Source of the DNA: Anaerolineae bacterium
GTDB lineage: Bacteria; Chloroflexota; Anaerolineae; B4-G1; SLSP01
Direction of reading: 5' to 3'
DNA: 22,939 bases
Assembly: GCA_016934645.1 (NCBI GenBank)
Contig: JAFGSL010000211.1
Location: forward strand, 1-22,939
Made by a program: the position numbers and the translations under genes. Of the stretch, positions 22,290 to 22,939 are shown piece after piece. How positions within the stretch are numbered: position 1 is the first letter of the stretch; each line of letters starts with the position of its first letter. The notes under the pieces were generated by a model that was not told where the DNA came from, made no database searches, and saw only the letters and a list, made by a program, of their open reading frames with translations.

Positions 22290-22667
22290 ATGCGTATCAG
22301 AGCAAAGTATCTGCTGATCACACTCAGTCTCTTCATCGTCGAAGTGCTGATCGCGACAACATTTTCGCACAGCCGGTTCATCCGCTCCTATCTGGGCGAT
22401 TATCTGGTCGTCATCCTGCTGTATTGCCTGGTCAAATCATTCTACGACGCTCCACCCTTGGCTCTTGCTACATCCATCTTCATCTTTGCCTGCGGGATTG
22501 AGATCGCGCAATACTTCAGGCTGACCGACATTTTGGGATTGCGACCCGGAAGTGTGCCCAGCATCCTGTTAGGCACCAACTTCAGTTGGTTCGATATCTT
22601 GATGTATTTTGCGGGAAGCTTGACTGCTTATTTTGCCAGTATAGGGTATTCTTATCCAGAATCATGA
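22290..22667 (+). CDS. DUF2809 family membrane protein
   Basis: About 125 residues, with four predicted membrane helices: LLITLSLFIVEVLIATTF, YLVVILLYCLVKSFY, LATSIFIFACGIEIAQYF and ILMYFAGSLTAYFASIG. The segments SRFIRSYLGDYLVVILLYC and EIAQYFRLTDILGL, plus LGTNFSWFDIL, fit DUF2809, a family of small membrane proteins of unknown function. The start is uncertain because neither ATG at 22290 nor 22272 has a good Shine-Dalgarno; 22290 gives the usual family N-terminus (MRIRAKYLL). Its TGA overlaps the ATG of the next gene (ATGA), suggesting coupled translation. Confidence 0.85.
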   Translation: MRIRAKYLLITLSLFIVEVLIATTFSHSRFIRSYLGDYLVVILLYCLVKSFYDAPPLALATSIFIFACGIEIAQYFRLTDILGLRPGSVPSILLGTNFSWFDILMYFAGSLTAYFASIGYSYPES

Positions 22668-22939
22668 CTCAACTCGAAGATCTCAAACCCGGCTTGCGCT
22701 TGACCGGCATCCTGCCCGGCCAAAGCGTCACCATTGTGGATGTGCAGTGGCAGGGCACAACTGCCGTAGAGCTATACTACAAGCGCGCCGACGGACAGCC
22801 CGGCACGCAACTGCTCTTCCGTCACGACGAAGCGCATCTCGGGATTGAAGCCGCGCCGCGCGCCTGGCGCTTCGACGCCGATGGCAACCGCTTCAAACTC
22901 GTCGCCGAAGCCTACCGCATCCACCTGGCCCATCTCTTC
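22664..22939 (+). CDS. N-terminus of a large SNF2-type helicase, cut by window edge
   Basis: 92 codons open to the window end, from an ATG overlapping the DUF2809 stop (ATGA). The protein begins MTQLEDLKPGLRLTGILPGQ, continues with a small beta-rich module (VTIVDVQWQG, ELYYKRADGQPGTQLLFRHDE) and ends at WRFDADGNRFKLVAEAYRIHLAHLF. From memory this is the N-terminal region that precedes the DEAD/SNF2 ATPase in the large (about 1000-residue) helicases of defence islands, DrmD-like and related. No helicase motif is inside the window, so the call rests on the N-terminal resemblance alone. Confidence 0.6.
   Translation, partial: MTQLEDLKPGLRLTGILPGQSVTIVDVQWQGTTAVELYYKRADGQPGTQLLFRHDEAHLGIEAAPRAWRFDADGNRFKLVAEAYRIHLAHLF

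Overview
The window looks like chromosomal accessory DNA of a moderately GC-rich, free-living bacterium, most likely a member of the Chloroflexota (Anaerolineae-like). This is inference. It rests on an exported lamin-tail/DUF11/phospholipase-D protein carrying a YLPLLMR-type segment, an effector-associated-domain plus CHAT-type protein, a tandem UvrA paralogue, and abundant short palindromic and heptameric repeats inside and between genes. There are no rRNA or tRNA genes, no transposase and no CRISPR array. No gene-free stretch exceeds 300 bases, apart from the roughly 400 bases between ald and the DUF2809 gene, which hold only a degenerate CBM48-like fragment.

Layout, left to right. (1) 1-753, minus strand: the N-terminal 251 codons of a gene that runs off the left edge, an EAD-like module followed by what looks like a pre-CHAT region, the architecture of predicted bacterial conflict systems. 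(2) 864-2225, minus: a cytoplasmic formylglycine-type sulfatase. (3) 2339-2578, plus: a lone MoaD/ThiS-type sulfur carrier. (4) 2598-6969, minus: a compact five-gene operon (ABC ATPase, ABC-2 permease, secreted-then-anchored zinc-ribbon protein, CPBP membrane protease-like protein, double DUF3592 protein) with overlapping or near-overlapping junctions and a good promoter at 7008-7036. (5) 7042-7662, minus: a Nudix hydrolase. (6) 7874-11584, plus: a 1236-residue exported protein with three lamin-tail domains, two DUF11 domains and a two-HKD phospholipase D core. (7) 11795-14164, plus: an operon of a B12-binding radical SAM enzyme, a 68-residue protein of unknown function joined by an ATGA overlap, and a four-TM membrane protein, closed by a strong hairpin. 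(8) 14280-19460, plus: a 1726-residue UvrA-like protein with four ABC ATPase domains. (9) 19507-20610, plus: an alpha/alpha-toroid (prenyltransferase/squalene-cyclase-like) protein. (10) 20777-21883, minus: alanine dehydrogenase. (11) 22290-22667, plus: a DUF2809 membrane protein, overlapping by ATGA with (12) the N-terminus (22664 to the right edge) of what looks like a large SNF2-type helicase of defence islands.

The least ordinary features are these. The giant UvrA has been invaded in frame by at least four unrelated families of short repeats, which now encode linkers and its C-terminal tail. The two window edges carry predicted conflict or defence genes. The B12-radical SAM/small protein/membrane protein operon has no function I recognise. 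The exported LTD-DUF11-LTD-PLD-LTD protein is an unusual architecture.
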